From positions 1 through 64,000 of the forward strand of contig DIZW01000078.1 in the NCBI GenBank assembly GCA_002428015.1: DNA of 64,000 nt, given 5' to 3'. The notes beneath the pieces were generated by a model that saw nothing but the letters and a program-made list of their open reading frames with translations, was not told the origin of the DNA and did no database searches. This document shows, one piece after another, positions 34,024 through 46,400 of this stretch. A program made the position numbers and the translations under genes. Each line of letters starts with the position of its first letter. Position 1 is the first letter of the stretch. The DNA is from Oxalobacteraceae bacterium UBA6018. GTDB taxonomy: Bacteria; Pseudomonadota; Gammaproteobacteria; Burkholderiales; Burkholderiaceae_D.

Positions 34024-34611
34024 TCAGTCAAGCTTGATGAAGTGCTCTCGATAGTACTTCAGCTCTTCAACCGATTCAATGATGTCGGCCAGCGCCGTGT
34101 GTTTCTGGTGCTTTTTGAAGCCGGCGATCAGCTCGGGCTTCCAGCGGCGGCACAATTCCTTGAGGGTCGACACGTCCAGGTTGCGGTAGTGGAAGAACGC
34201 TTCCAGCTTCGGCATGCCGCGCACCATGAAGCGGCGGTCCTGGCAGATCGTGTTGCCGCACATGGGCGACTTGCCGGCCGGGACGAAGTTTTTCAGGAAG
34301 GTAATCAGCGCCGCCTCCGCGTCCGCCTCCGTCACGGTCGAGGCGCGCACGCGCTCGATCAGGCCGGAGCGCCCGTGGGTGCCCTTGTTCCAGGCGTCCA
34401 TCTTGTCCAGGGTCTCGTCGGACTGGTGGATCGCGAACACCGGGCCCTCGGCCAGCACGTTCAGGTGCATGTCGGTGACGACCACGGCCACTTCGATGAT
34501 GCGGTCGGTGTCCGGGTCCAGCCCGGTCATTTCCATGTCCACCCAGACCAGGTTGAACTCGTTCGGGCGGGCGACGCTGCCCGCTGCTGCTAAATCGGTG
34601 GCTTGTGACAT
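34024..34611 (-). CDS. orn: Oligoribonuclease
   Basis: 195 residues from MSQATDLAAAG at 34611, with GAGAGAA just upstream. DEDDh 3'-5' exonuclease motifs are in order: LVWVDMEMTGLDPDTDRIIE, CGNTICQDRRFM, and the C-terminal HTALADIIESVEELKYYREHF. The enzyme degrades di- and short oligoribonucleotides, including pGpG made from c-di-GMP, which is relevant to the c-di-GMP genes downstream. It is divergent from the M48 protease, 47 bp apart. Confidence 0.96.
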   Translation of the reverse strand: MSQATDLAAAGSVARPNEFNLVWVDMEMTGLDPDTDRIIEVAVVVTDMHLNVLAEGPVFAIHQSDETLDKMDAWNKGTHGRSGLIERVRASTVTEADAEAALITFLKNFVPAGKSPMCGNTICQDRRFMVRGMPKLEAFFHYRNLDVSTLKELCRRWKPELIAGFKKHQKHTALADIIESVEELKYYREHFIKLD

Positions 34612-34658
34612 AATTCTCTCTTGGCCTAAACAATCCTGCATTTTCTCACAGGCACAGA

Positions 34659-35921
34659 ATGTATTCATCCGCGTTTTCGATATTGTTTGTTAGTTTCTTC
34701 CTTTTCACCCTGGGCCTGCGCTTCTGGCTGTCCAACCGCCAACTGCGCCACGTGCTGCGCCACCGCGACGCGGTACCCGCCGAATTTGCCGCCAGCATCC
34801 CGCTCGCGGCGCATCAGAAGGCCGCCGACTACACGGTCGCCAAGACCAGCTTCGGCATGCTCGCCCTGCTGTTCAACAGCGCCGTGCTGATCGGCTTCAC
34901 CCTGCTCGGCGGCCTGCAGTGGCTGGCCGTGGCCCTGCTGCCCCTGACCGGCCCCGGCATGGCCTTCCAGCTGGGCCTGATCGTCGCGTTCGGCCTCATC
35001 AGCGGCCTGCTCGACCTGCCGTTCGACTACTACCGCCAGTTCGTGCTCGAGGCCCGCTTCGGCTTCAACAAGATGACCGTCGGGCTGTGGCTGGCCGACA
35101 TGCTCAAGGGCAGCCTCATCGGCGCGCTGATCGGCCTGCCGCTGCTGTGGGTCATGCTCAAGCTCATGGCCGCCAGCGGCGCGCTGTGGTGGCTCTACGC
35201 CTGGCTGGTGTGGAGCGGCTTCCAGCTGCTGATGATGGTGCTCTACCCGAGCGTCATCGCGCCGCTGTTCAACAAGTTCACCCCGCTCGCCGACGACAGC
35301 CTCAAGGCCCGCATCGAGCGCCTGATGGCCCGCGTGGGCTTCGCCTCCAAAGGCCTGTTCGTGATGGACGGGTCCAAGCGTAGCGCCCACGGCAACGCCT
35401 ACTTCTCCGGCTTCGGCGCCAACAAGCGTATCGTGTTCTTCGACACCCTGCTCGCGCGCCTGGCGCCCCAGGAGATCGAGGCCGTGCTGGCGCACGAGCT
35501 GGGCCACTTCAAGCTCAAGCACATCGTCAAGCGCATCGCCGTCATGTTCGCCGTCTCGCTGGGCTTTCTGGCCCTGCTCGGCTACCTCAAGAACCAGGTC
35601 TGGTTCTACACCGGCCTGGGCGTGGACCCGCTCATCGGCGGCGCCAACGACGCCATGGCCCTGATCCTGTTCATGCTGGTGCTGCCGGTGTTCACCTTCG
35701 TGCTCTCGCCGCTCAATTCGATCACCTCGCGCAAGCACGAGTTCGAGGCCGACGCCTTCGCCGCCACCCACACCGACGCGCGCGACCTGGTCTCGGCCCT
35801 GGTCAAGATGTATGAGGACAACGCTTCCACCCTCACCCCCGACCCGCTCCATTCGGCCTTCTACGACTCGCACCCGCCGGCCTCGGTGCGCATCGCCCAC
35901 CTCAACCTGGCGGCGCCATGA
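34659..35921 (+). CDS. M48 family (Ste24/CAAX-type) membrane metalloprotease
   Basis: 420 residues with about seven membrane helices. The zinc site HELGH is at residues 279-283 (AVLAHELGHFKLKHI), with the third ligand in SRKHEFEADAFAA. The N-terminal region FDYYRQFVLEARFGFNKMT is typical of Ste24p-like enzymes. The protein probably degrades or processes membrane proteins. Its last four bases overlap the rsgA start (ATGA), so the two are translationally coupled. Confidence 0.92.
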   Translation: MYSSAFSILFVSFFLFTLGLRFWLSNRQLRHVLRHRDAVPAEFAASIPLAAHQKAADYTVAKTSFGMLALLFNSAVLIGFTLLGGLQWLAVALLPLTGPGMAFQLGLIVAFGLISGLLDLPFDYYRQFVLEARFGFNKMTVGLWLADMLKGSLIGALIGLPLLWVMLKLMAASGALWWLYAWLVWSGFQLLMMVLYPSVIAPLFNKFTPLADDSLKARIERLMARVGFASKGLFVMDGSKRSAHGNAYFSGFGANKRIVFFDTLLARLAPQEIEAVLAHELGHFKLKHIVKRIAVMFAVSLGFLALLGYLKNQVWFYTGLGVDPLIGGANDAMALILFMLVLPVFTFVLSPLNSITSRKHEFEADAFAATHTDARDLVSALVKMYEDNASTLTPDPLHSAFYDSHPPASVRIAHLNLAAP

Positions 35922-36805
35922 ATCAGAACGGCGTCGTGATCGCCGCCCACGGGCGCCACTACCTGGTCGACCTGGACGGGCGCAAGCTGCAGGCCGTCAC
36001 GCGCGGCAAGAAAACCAACGTGGCCGTGGGCGACGTGGTGGCCCTGCAGATGTCCTCCAGCGACCAGGCCGTGATCGAGTCCATCGGCGAACGCAAGACG
36101 CTGCTGTACCGCTCCGACCAGTACAAGTCCAAGCTGCTGGCGGCCAACCTGACGCGCCTGTTCATCGTCGTCGCCACCGAGCCGGGCTTCGCCGACGACC
36201 TGATCTCGCGCTCGCTGGTGGCGGCCGAGGCGGCCGGCATCGAGGCCCACCTGATCCTCAACAAGACCGACGTGGCGGCCCTGCTGCCCAAGGCGCGCGA
36301 GCGGCTGCTGGCCTACACCTCGCTCGGCTACCCGCTGCACGAGGTCTCGGCGCGCGCCGACCCGGCCCACGCCGTGGCCACCCTGGCGCCGCTGCTGGCC
36401 GGCCAGTCCTCGATCTTCATCGGCCAGTCCGGCATGGGCAAGTCCTCGCTGATCAACCTGCTCGTACCCGACGCCGACATCGCCGTGCGCGAGATCTCGG
36501 CCGCGCTCGACACCGGCAAGCACACCACCACCTTCACCCGCCTGTACGCGCTGGGCGGCGGCGCTTCCATCATCGATTCGCCCGGCTTCCAGGAATTTGG
36601 CCTGTACCACCTCACCGAAGGCATGCTCGAGCGCGCCTTCGTCGAGTTCGCGCCCTACCTGGGCGGCTGCAAGTTCTACAACTGCCGCCACCTGATCGAG
36701 CCCCAATGCGCGGTCCTGCAGGCGGTCCAGGACGGCAAGATCGCGCGCTTTCGCCACACCCTGTATGGCCAGTTGTTGCACGAGTCGGCGCAGACCTTAT
36801 ACTGA
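35918..36805 (+). CDS. rsgA: Ribosome small subunit-dependent GTPase A
   Basis: 295 residues. N-terminal OB fold (about 1-65); circularly permuted GTPase with G4 NKTD (115-118) before G1 GQSGMGKSS (169-177) and G3 DSPGFQEFG; C-terminal zinc motif GGCKFYNCRHLIEPQCAV. It releases maturation factors during late 30S assembly. It is coupled to the upstream M48 protease gene. Confidence 0.96.
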   Translation: MNQNGVVIAAHGRHYLVDLDGRKLQAVTRGKKTNVAVGDVVALQMSSSDQAVIESIGERKTLLYRSDQYKSKLLAANLTRLFIVVATEPGFADDLISRSLVAAEAAGIEAHLILNKTDVAALLPKARERLLAYTSLGYPLHEVSARADPAHAVATLAPLLAGQSSIFIGQSGMGKSSLINLLVPDADIAVREISAALDTGKHTTTFTRLYALGGGASIIDSPGFQEFGLYHLTEGMLERAFVEFAPYLGGCKFYNCRHLIEPQCAVLQAVQDGKIARFRHTLYGQLLHESAQTLY

Positions 36806-36873
36806 TGGCGATCGCGCCGCGATCAACGCGACAAGACTGACCCGATCCACCGATGAAGCAGGAGGCGCAGGCG

Positions 36874-39708
<2,835 letters not shown>

Positions 39709-39788
39709 CGCCATGGCGTCGGCGTGCGCGGGCGGCGCGTAAACACGGCAGAACCGCCCTTTACATGCGGCAAAGTTACAAAAACCCT

Positions 39789-39794
39789 TATAAT
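39789..39794 (+). promoter_or_regulatory. Possible -10 box upstream of argF
   Basis: A perfect TATAAT hexamer lies 84 bp before the argF start in an AT-rich pocket. The best -35 candidate (TTTACA, 39760-39765) is 23 bp away, too far for standard sigma70, so the assignment is tentative. Confidence 0.35.
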
Positions 39795-39857
39795 TGAAGG
39801 CTTTCCCTGCGCCCGCGCCGGGCCATGCGTAGCCTAGAGCATTCAATCGTTGCAATA

Positions 39858-39878
39858 ATGTCTACTAACGTCTACTAA
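39858..39878 (+). promoter_or_regulatory. Six-codon upstream ORF overlapping argF start
   Basis: ATG at 39858 opens MSTNVY and stops at TAA 39876-39878; that last A is also the first base of the argF ATG (TAATG). The text TCTACTAA is repeated at 39861 and 39871 and again, as CCTACTAA, inside the first argF codons. It could be a coupled leader ORF or simply a duplicated start region. Confidence 0.4.
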
Positions 39879-40804
39879 TGCCTACTAACAAACCGATCAA
39901 GCACTTCCTGCAGTTCTCCGATTTCACGCTGGACGAATTCAACCACGTCATCGAGCGCGCCAGGATCATCAAGCGCAAGTTCAAGGCCTACGAGGTGTAC
40001 CACCCGCTGGTCGACCGCACCCTGGTGATGGTGTTCGAGAAGAACTCGACCCGCACCCGCCTGTCCTTCGAGGCCGGCATGCACCAGCTGGGCGGCGCGG
40101 CGATCTACCTGAACACGCGCGACAGCCAGCTGGGACGCGGCGAGCCGGTCGAGGACGCGGGCCAGGTCATGAGCCGCATGTGCGACATCATCATGGTGCG
40201 CACCTTCGGCCAGGACATCATCGAGCGCTTCGCCGCCAATTCGCGCGTCCCGGTGATCAACGGCCTGACCAACGAACACCATCCATGCCAGGTGCTGGCC
40301 GACCTGTTCACCTTCGTCGAGCACCGCGGCTCGATCGCCGGCAAGACCGTGGCCTGGGTGGGCGACGCCAACAACATGCTCTACTCCTGGCTGCAGGCGG
40401 CCGAAGTGTTCGGCTTCCACCTGAACGTGTCCACCCCCAAGGGCTACGACATCGACCATGCGCTGGTGAGCACGGGCCGCTACAGCGTCTTCGCCGACCC
40501 GTCCGAGGCCTGCGCCGGCGCCCACCTGGTCACCACCGACGTGTGGACCAGCATGGGCTACGAACAGGAGAACGCGGCCCGCCTGGCCGCCTTCGACGGC
40601 TTCATCGTCGACGCCGCCAAGATGGCGCGCGCCGCGCCCGACGCCCTGTTCATGCACTGCCTGCCGGCCCACCGCGGCGAGGAGGTCTCCGCCGAGGTCA
40701 TCGACGGGCCCCAGTCCGTGGTCTGGGACGAGGCCGAGAACCGCCTGCACGTGCAGAAAGCCCTGATCGAATACCTGCTGCTCGGCCGCGTGGCCGGCAA
40801 CTGA
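39878..40804 (+). CDS. argF: Ornithine carbamoyltransferase
   Basis: 308 residues. Carbamoyl-phosphate site STRTRLSFE at 57-65, HPCQVLADLFT, the ornithine-binding DVWTSMGYEQE and the catalytic HCLP at 260-263 are all present. It makes citrulline from ornithine and carbamoyl phosphate in arginine synthesis. argG, the next step, starts 37 bp downstream, a probable operon. The start codon is embedded in a short repeat. Confidence 0.97.
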   Translation: MPTNKPIKHFLQFSDFTLDEFNHVIERARIIKRKFKAYEVYHPLVDRTLVMVFEKNSTRTRLSFEAGMHQLGGAAIYLNTRDSQLGRGEPVEDAGQVMSRMCDIIMVRTFGQDIIERFAANSRVPVINGLTNEHHPCQVLADLFTFVEHRGSIAGKTVAWVGDANNMLYSWLQAAEVFGFHLNVSTPKGYDIDHALVSTGRYSVFADPSEACAGAHLVTTDVWTSMGYEQENAARLAAFDGFIVDAAKMARAAPDALFMHCLPAHRGEEVSAEVIDGPQSVVWDEAENRLHVQKALIEYLLLGRVAGN

Positions 40805-40841
40805 ACACCGTCAAAACTCGTCAACACAGATTGGAAACTCC

Positions 40842-42074
<1,233 letters not shown>

Positions 42075-42094
42075 CACGCCGCCGCCTTGCCAGG

Positions 42095-42116
42095 GCCGCC
42101 TTCGGGCGGCTTTTTT
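42095..42116 (+). terminator. Rho-independent terminator of argFG
   Basis: GCCGCC (42095-42100), tetraloop TTCG, GGCGGC (42105-42110) and six T residues, 21 bp after the argG stop. Confidence 0.92.
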
Positions 42117-42228
42117 CATGGGCGCGCAATAAAAAACGACGGCCCGCACGGCAGCGCTCCGATGGGCGTGCCCAAGCCGTGGCGGAAGTGTTACATTTAC
42201 GACGATCAATCGTGCCCGGGAGAACAAG

Positions 42229-44040
42229 TTGAAACAATTGAGCATTCGAAGCAAACTGTATCTCGGATTTAGCGCCATCGTCTCCATCATCCTGGTGCTC
42301 CTGGTGCTGGCGTACACCAATTTCAACCGCGTGGCCGACGCCAGCGACCAGGACCAGCGCACCCTGGAAGTGCTGCTGGAGGCGAACAAGATCACCACCG
42401 CCGTGCTGCAGATGCAGGCCGCCGTGCGCGGCTTCATGCTCACCGGCGACGAAAGCCTGGTCGGCCCGCTCGAGGCCGAGGAAGCCGAGGCCCGCAAATA
42501 CCTGGCGCTGAGCCTGGACCTGACGGCCGACAACGCCGCCCAGCAGGAACGCCTGCACGGCCTGCGCCCCATGCTCAACGAATGGATAGACGCGGTGATC
42601 ACGCCGCAGATCGCCAAGCGCCGCATGGTCAACAAGACGCCCGGCACGGGCCAGTACGCGGCCACGCCGGCCGACGTCCTGAGCGGCACCAAGACCGTGG
42701 CCGACATCCGCAAGGTGCTGGCCGACGTCGCCGCCGAGGAAAACCGCCTGCTGGCCACGCGCTCGTCCTACGCCGACGCGCTCGAGCTGCAGATGAAGCG
42801 CCTGCTCACCATCGGCGGGCTGGTATGCGTGGCCCTGGCCGGCCTGATCGCCTACCTGCTCACGCGCGCGCTGACGGTCCCGCTCGGCAACCTGACCCAG
42901 GCCGTCAGCCAGATCGCCGCCGGCAACCAGGGCGCGCGCGCCGCCGTCGTGTCCGGCGACGAGCTGGGCCAGGTGACGGTGGAGTTCAACCGCATGGCCC
43001 AGGCCATCCAGGACAACAACGCCAACGAACTGGCCGCCACCAACCTGCTGCGCGCCAAGGTCGACGCCCTGCTGGTGGTGGTCTCCAAGGCCGCCGCCGG
43101 CGACCTGACCGGCACCGTCAGCGTGACCGGGGAGGACGCCATCGGGCGCCTCGGCCTGGGCCTGCAGACCATGGTGGACAACCTGCGCGTGCTGCTCAAT
43201 AACGTGCAGAAGGCCGGCATCCAGGTCACCACCTCGGCCACCGAGATCGCCGCCTCGGCCAAGCAGCAGGAGGCGACCGGCATCGAGCAGGCCCAGACCA
43301 GCGTGGAGATCCTCTCGACCACGAAGGAGATCTCGGCCAACACCGGCCAGCTGCTCAAGACCATGGAAGACGCCACCGCCGTGGCCGACTACACCACCAG
43401 CGCCACCGCCGACGCCCAGACCAACCTCAAACGCATGGACGCGACCATGCAGCACATGGTGGCCGCGACCGACTCGATCAACGCCAAGCTGGCCGCGCTG
43501 TCGGAGAAGGCCTCCAACATCAACAGCGTCCTGACCACCATCACCAAGGTGGCCGACCAGACCAACATCCTCTCGCTCAACGCCGCCATCGAAGCCGAGA
43601 AGGCCGGCGACGCCGGGCGCGGCTTCTCCGTGGTGGCCACCGAGATCCGGCGCCTGGCCGACCAGACCTCGGTGTCGACCTGGGACATCGAGCAGATGCT
43701 CAAGGAGATGCAGTCGGCGGTGTCGGCCAGCGTGATGGGCATGGACAAATTCTCCGAGGAGATCCGGCGCAGCGTGGGCGAGGTGCGCCAGGTCGGCGAG
43801 CAGCTCTCGTCGGTGATGGACCAGGTGCAGAAGCTCGCGCCCCAGTTCGACCTGGTGCTGCAGGGGATGCAGTCGCAGGCCGTGGGCGCCCAGCAGATTT
43901 CCGAGACCATGATGCAGTTGAACGACGCCACCCAGCAGACCGTCGAATCGCTCAAGGCCACCAGCGAGGCCGTGCACCAGCTGCAGTACGCCGCCAGCGA
44001 CCTGCAATCGTCGGTGGCCACCTTCTCGGTCAACGCCTGA
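42229..44040 (+). CDS. wspA: Wsp chemoreceptor WspA
   Basis: 603 residues starting with TTG at 42229 (GGGAG at 42218-42222 supports it). TM1 is about 10-30, followed by a periplasmic four-helix CHASE3/4HB-type sensor (about 35-185, with MQAAVRGFMLTGDES), TM2 (about 188-210), HAMP, and the cytoplasmic signalling hairpin with TNILSLNAAIEAEKAG and GRGFSVVATEIRRLADQT. It ends SSVATFSVNA with no CheR/CheB-tethering pentapeptide. As the first gene of a full wsp set it is expected to sense surface growth rather than steer swimming. Confidence 0.92.
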   Translation: MKQLSIRSKLYLGFSAIVSIILVLLVLAYTNFNRVADASDQDQRTLEVLLEANKITTAVLQMQAAVRGFMLTGDESLVGPLEAEEAEARKYLALSLDLTADNAAQQERLHGLRPMLNEWIDAVITPQIAKRRMVNKTPGTGQYAATPADVLSGTKTVADIRKVLADVAAEENRLLATRSSYADALELQMKRLLTIGGLVCVALAGLIAYLLTRALTVPLGNLTQAVSQIAAGNQGARAAVVSGDELGQVTVEFNRMAQAIQDNNANELAATNLLRAKVDALLVVVSKAAAGDLTGTVSVTGEDAIGRLGLGLQTMVDNLRVLLNNVQKAGIQVTTSATEIAASAKQQEATGIEQAQTSVEILSTTKEISANTGQLLKTMEDATAVADYTTSATADAQTNLKRMDATMQHMVAATDSINAKLAALSEKASNINSVLTTITKVADQTNILSLNAAIEAEKAGDAGRGFSVVATEIRRLADQTSVSTWDIEQMLKEMQSAVSASVMGMDKFSEEIRRSVGEVRQVGEQLSSVMDQVQKLAPQFDLVLQGMQSQAVGAQQISETMMQLNDATQQTVESLKATSEAVHQLQYAASDLQSSVATFSVNA

Positions 44041-44041
44041 G

Positions 44042-44500
44042 ATGAAGGCGCTGGTGTTCAGGATCGGGCCGGACCGCTACGGCCTGCCCCTGAGCGTGGT
44101 GGCGCGGGTGCTGCCCGCGGCCGCGCTCAAGCAGCTGCCGCTGGCGCCGCCCTTCGTGGCCGGCCTGCTCGACCTGCACGGCGAGCCGGTGCCGGTGATC
44201 GACCTGGCGCGCCTGGCCGGCCTGGACAGCGAAGCGGTGTGCTTCGACACCCGCATCGTGCTGGTCGACTACGCGCAGGATGGCGGCGGCACGCGCCCGC
44301 TGGGCCTCTTGGCCGGCCACGTGAGCGGCATCGTGGCGCTCCAGCAGGCGGCGCTGGCCGAACCGGGCGTGACGGCCGCGCCCTTCCTGGGCCGGGTCGC
44401 CAGCGCGCCGGACGGCATGCTGCAATTGATCGAGCTTGACGGCCTGCTCGGCGCCGAGGTGCGCGCCCTGCTGTTCCAGCCGCGCGGCGAGGCCGCATGA
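44042..44500 (+). CDS. wspB: CheW-like coupling protein WspB
   Basis: 152 residues of a single CheW domain (LVFRIGPDRYGLPLSVVARV ... FVAGLLDLHGEPVPVIDL). It links WspA to the WspE kinase. It starts one base after the wspA stop and overlaps wspC by four bases (ATGA). Confidence 0.9.
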   Translation: MKALVFRIGPDRYGLPLSVVARVLPAAALKQLPLAPPFVAGLLDLHGEPVPVIDLARLAGLDSEAVCFDTRIVLVDYAQDGGGTRPLGLLAGHVSGIVALQQAALAEPGVTAAPFLGRVASAPDGMLQLIELDGLLGAEVRALLFQPRGEAA

Positions 44501-45738
44501 ACGCGCGCGCCCGGCTTCAACAGGCCACCGGGCTGGACCTGTCCGAGACCACGGTGGCGCGCGCCCTCAAGCGCCGCATGCAGGACCTGGCCATGGACGA
44601 CCGCGCCGCCTACGAGGCGCTGCTGGGCGGGGACGAGCTGGACGCACTGATCGAGCTGGTGGTGGTGCCCGAGTCGTGGATGTTCCGCGATCCCGAGGCC
44701 TTCGCCGTGGCCACCGCGTTCCTGAAGGAGCGCGCCGGCGCGCGCACGCTGCGCATCCTGTCGGTCCCCTGCGCCGGCGGCGAGGAGCCGTATTCGATGG
44801 CCATGGCGCTGGAGGACGCGGGCGTGGCGCGCGACGCCTACCGCATCGACGCCTTCGACCTGTCCGAGGTGGCGCTGGCCCGGGCAAGGGAAGGCTGCTA
44901 CACCCGCAACGCCTTTCGCGCCGGCGCGCTGGACTTTCGCGAGCGCTATTTCACACCCCAGGAGCGCGACTACCAGATCGCCCCGTGGCTGCGCCAGCAG
45001 GTCGTTTTCGAACAGGGCAACCTGCTCGACATGGCCGCGCCGGCCCAGCCCTACGACGTCGTGTTCTGCCGCAACCTGCTGATCTACTTCGACGAGCCGA
45101 CCGTGACGGCGGCCATCGCGCGCCTGGACGCGCTGCTCGCGCCCGACGGCCTGCTGTTCGCCGGCTACGCCGAGGTGCCGGCCTTCGCGCGCCACGGTTT
45201 CCACGTGCTGCGCACGCCAGGCGCGTTCGCGCTGCAAAAGCGCGCCCCGGACGCGCCGCCGGCGAGCCTGGCCCTGCCCGCGCGCGGCCGGGCTGCGCCC
45301 AGGCGCGCGGCCGCGCGCGAGAGCGCCCACCCGACGCAGCACGTGCAGGCGCGGCGCGCGCCGCAGCCGCAGCCGCATTCCGCGCGCAATCCGGCGCCGC
45401 CGGCCGACACCATCCTGTCCGACCTGGCGCGCCTGGCCCGCCAGCAGGCCGACCAGGGCGACCTGGCGGCCGCCGGCGGCACCTGCGAAGCCATCCTGGC
45501 GGCCGATCCGCAGGCCGCCGATGCCTACTTCATCCTCGGCATGGTCAGCGAATGCGCGGGCGACGGCGCTGTCGCCGAGCAGCACTACCGGCGCTGCATC
45601 TACCTGCGCCCCGACCACTACGAGGCCTTGTGCCACCTGGCGCTGCTGTGCGAACATCAGGGCGACAGCGCCGCCGCCGCCGGCTTCCGCCAGCGCGCCG
45701 GACGCGTCTTCACGCGCCGCGCGGGGAGCCCATCATGA
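44497..45738 (+). CDS. wspC: CheR-type methyltransferase with TPR, WspC
   Basis: 413 residues. The CheR domain (about 1-265) has the SAM-binding LRILSVPCAGGEEPYSMAMA and the VVFCRNLLIYF motif. An Arg/Pro/Ala-rich linker (about 266-305) joins a C-terminal TPR region (AADPQAADAYFILGMVSECA ...). It would methylate WspA to raise signalling; the TPR is characteristic of WspC. Overlaps wspB and wspD by four bases each. Confidence 0.93.
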   Translation: MNARARLQQATGLDLSETTVARALKRRMQDLAMDDRAAYEALLGGDELDALIELVVVPESWMFRDPEAFAVATAFLKERAGARTLRILSVPCAGGEEPYSMAMALEDAGVARDAYRIDAFDLSEVALARAREGCYTRNAFRAGALDFRERYFTPQERDYQIAPWLRQQVVFEQGNLLDMAAPAQPYDVVFCRNLLIYFDEPTVTAAIARLDALLAPDGLLFAGYAEVPAFARHGFHVLRTPGAFALQKRAPDAPPASLALPARGRAAPRRAAARESAHPTQHVQARRAPQPQPHSARNPAPPADTILSDLARLARQQADQGDLAAAGGTCEAILAADPQAADAYFILGMVSECAGDGAVAEQHYRRCIYLRPDHYEALCHLALLCEHQGDSAAAAGFRQRAGRVFTRRAGSPS

Positions 45739-46400
45739 GCGGAACCACCATGAACGACTGCTGGAACCAGATCGGCGTCAGGGGCGACCGCAGCTGCGAG
45801 AAACTCACCACCCACATCCACTGCCGCAACTGCGAGGTCTACGCCGGCGCCGCGCGCCACAGCCTGCAGCGCGCGGTCGGTCATGACTACCGCGAGCAAT
45901 GGGCGCACCAGCTGCGCCAGCCGCAGGCCAGCGCCGACGTGCGCGACCGCTCCGGCCTGGCGTTTCGCATCGGCGCCGAATGGCTGCTGCTGCCCACCGC
46001 GATGGTGGTGGCGGTGGCGCCGTCCGCGCCCAGCCACAAGCTGCCGCACCGCACCAATACCGGCCTGGCCGGGATCGTCAACGTCGGCGGCACCATCTGC
46101 CCGGCAGTGGCGCTCGACCAGGTGCTCGGGATCGACGCGCAAGGGCAGGCGGCGGCCGCGCGCCGCCACGTGTTCGCGCGCCTGGTCGTCATCGCCTGGG
46201 ACGCCCAGCGCTACGCCCTGCCGGTGGCCGACCTGCACGGCATCGTGCGCTACGCCGGCGCCGCCGTGCAGGCGCCGGCCGCCACCATCAACAAGGGCCT
46301 GCAGCGCTACCTCGAGGGAGTGCTGGCGCATGAGGACATGCTCATCGGCGTGCTCGACGCGCAGTTGCTCGGCCATCAACTGGGGAGGCTGCTGCGATGA
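45735..46400 (+). CDS. wspD: CheW-like coupling protein WspD
   Basis: 221 residues. The N-terminal Cys/His-containing extension NDCWNQIGVRGDRSCEKL then HIHCRNCEVY is the hallmark of WspD, followed by a CheW domain (LAFRIGAEWLLLPTAMVVAV ... GIVNVGGTICPAVAL). The Cys/His pattern could bind a metal. Start ATG at 45735 overlaps the wspC stop; MNDCW at 45750 is an alternative. Overlaps wspE by four bases. Confidence 0.91.
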   Translation: MSGTTMNDCWNQIGVRGDRSCEKLTTHIHCRNCEVYAGAARHSLQRAVGHDYREQWAHQLRQPQASADVRDRSGLAFRIGAEWLLLPTAMVVAVAPSAPSHKLPHRTNTGLAGIVNVGGTICPAVALDQVLGIDAQGQAAAARRHVFARLVVIAWDAQRYALPVADLHGIVRYAGAAVQAPAATINKGLQRYLEGVLAHEDMLIGVLDAQLLGHQLGRLLR

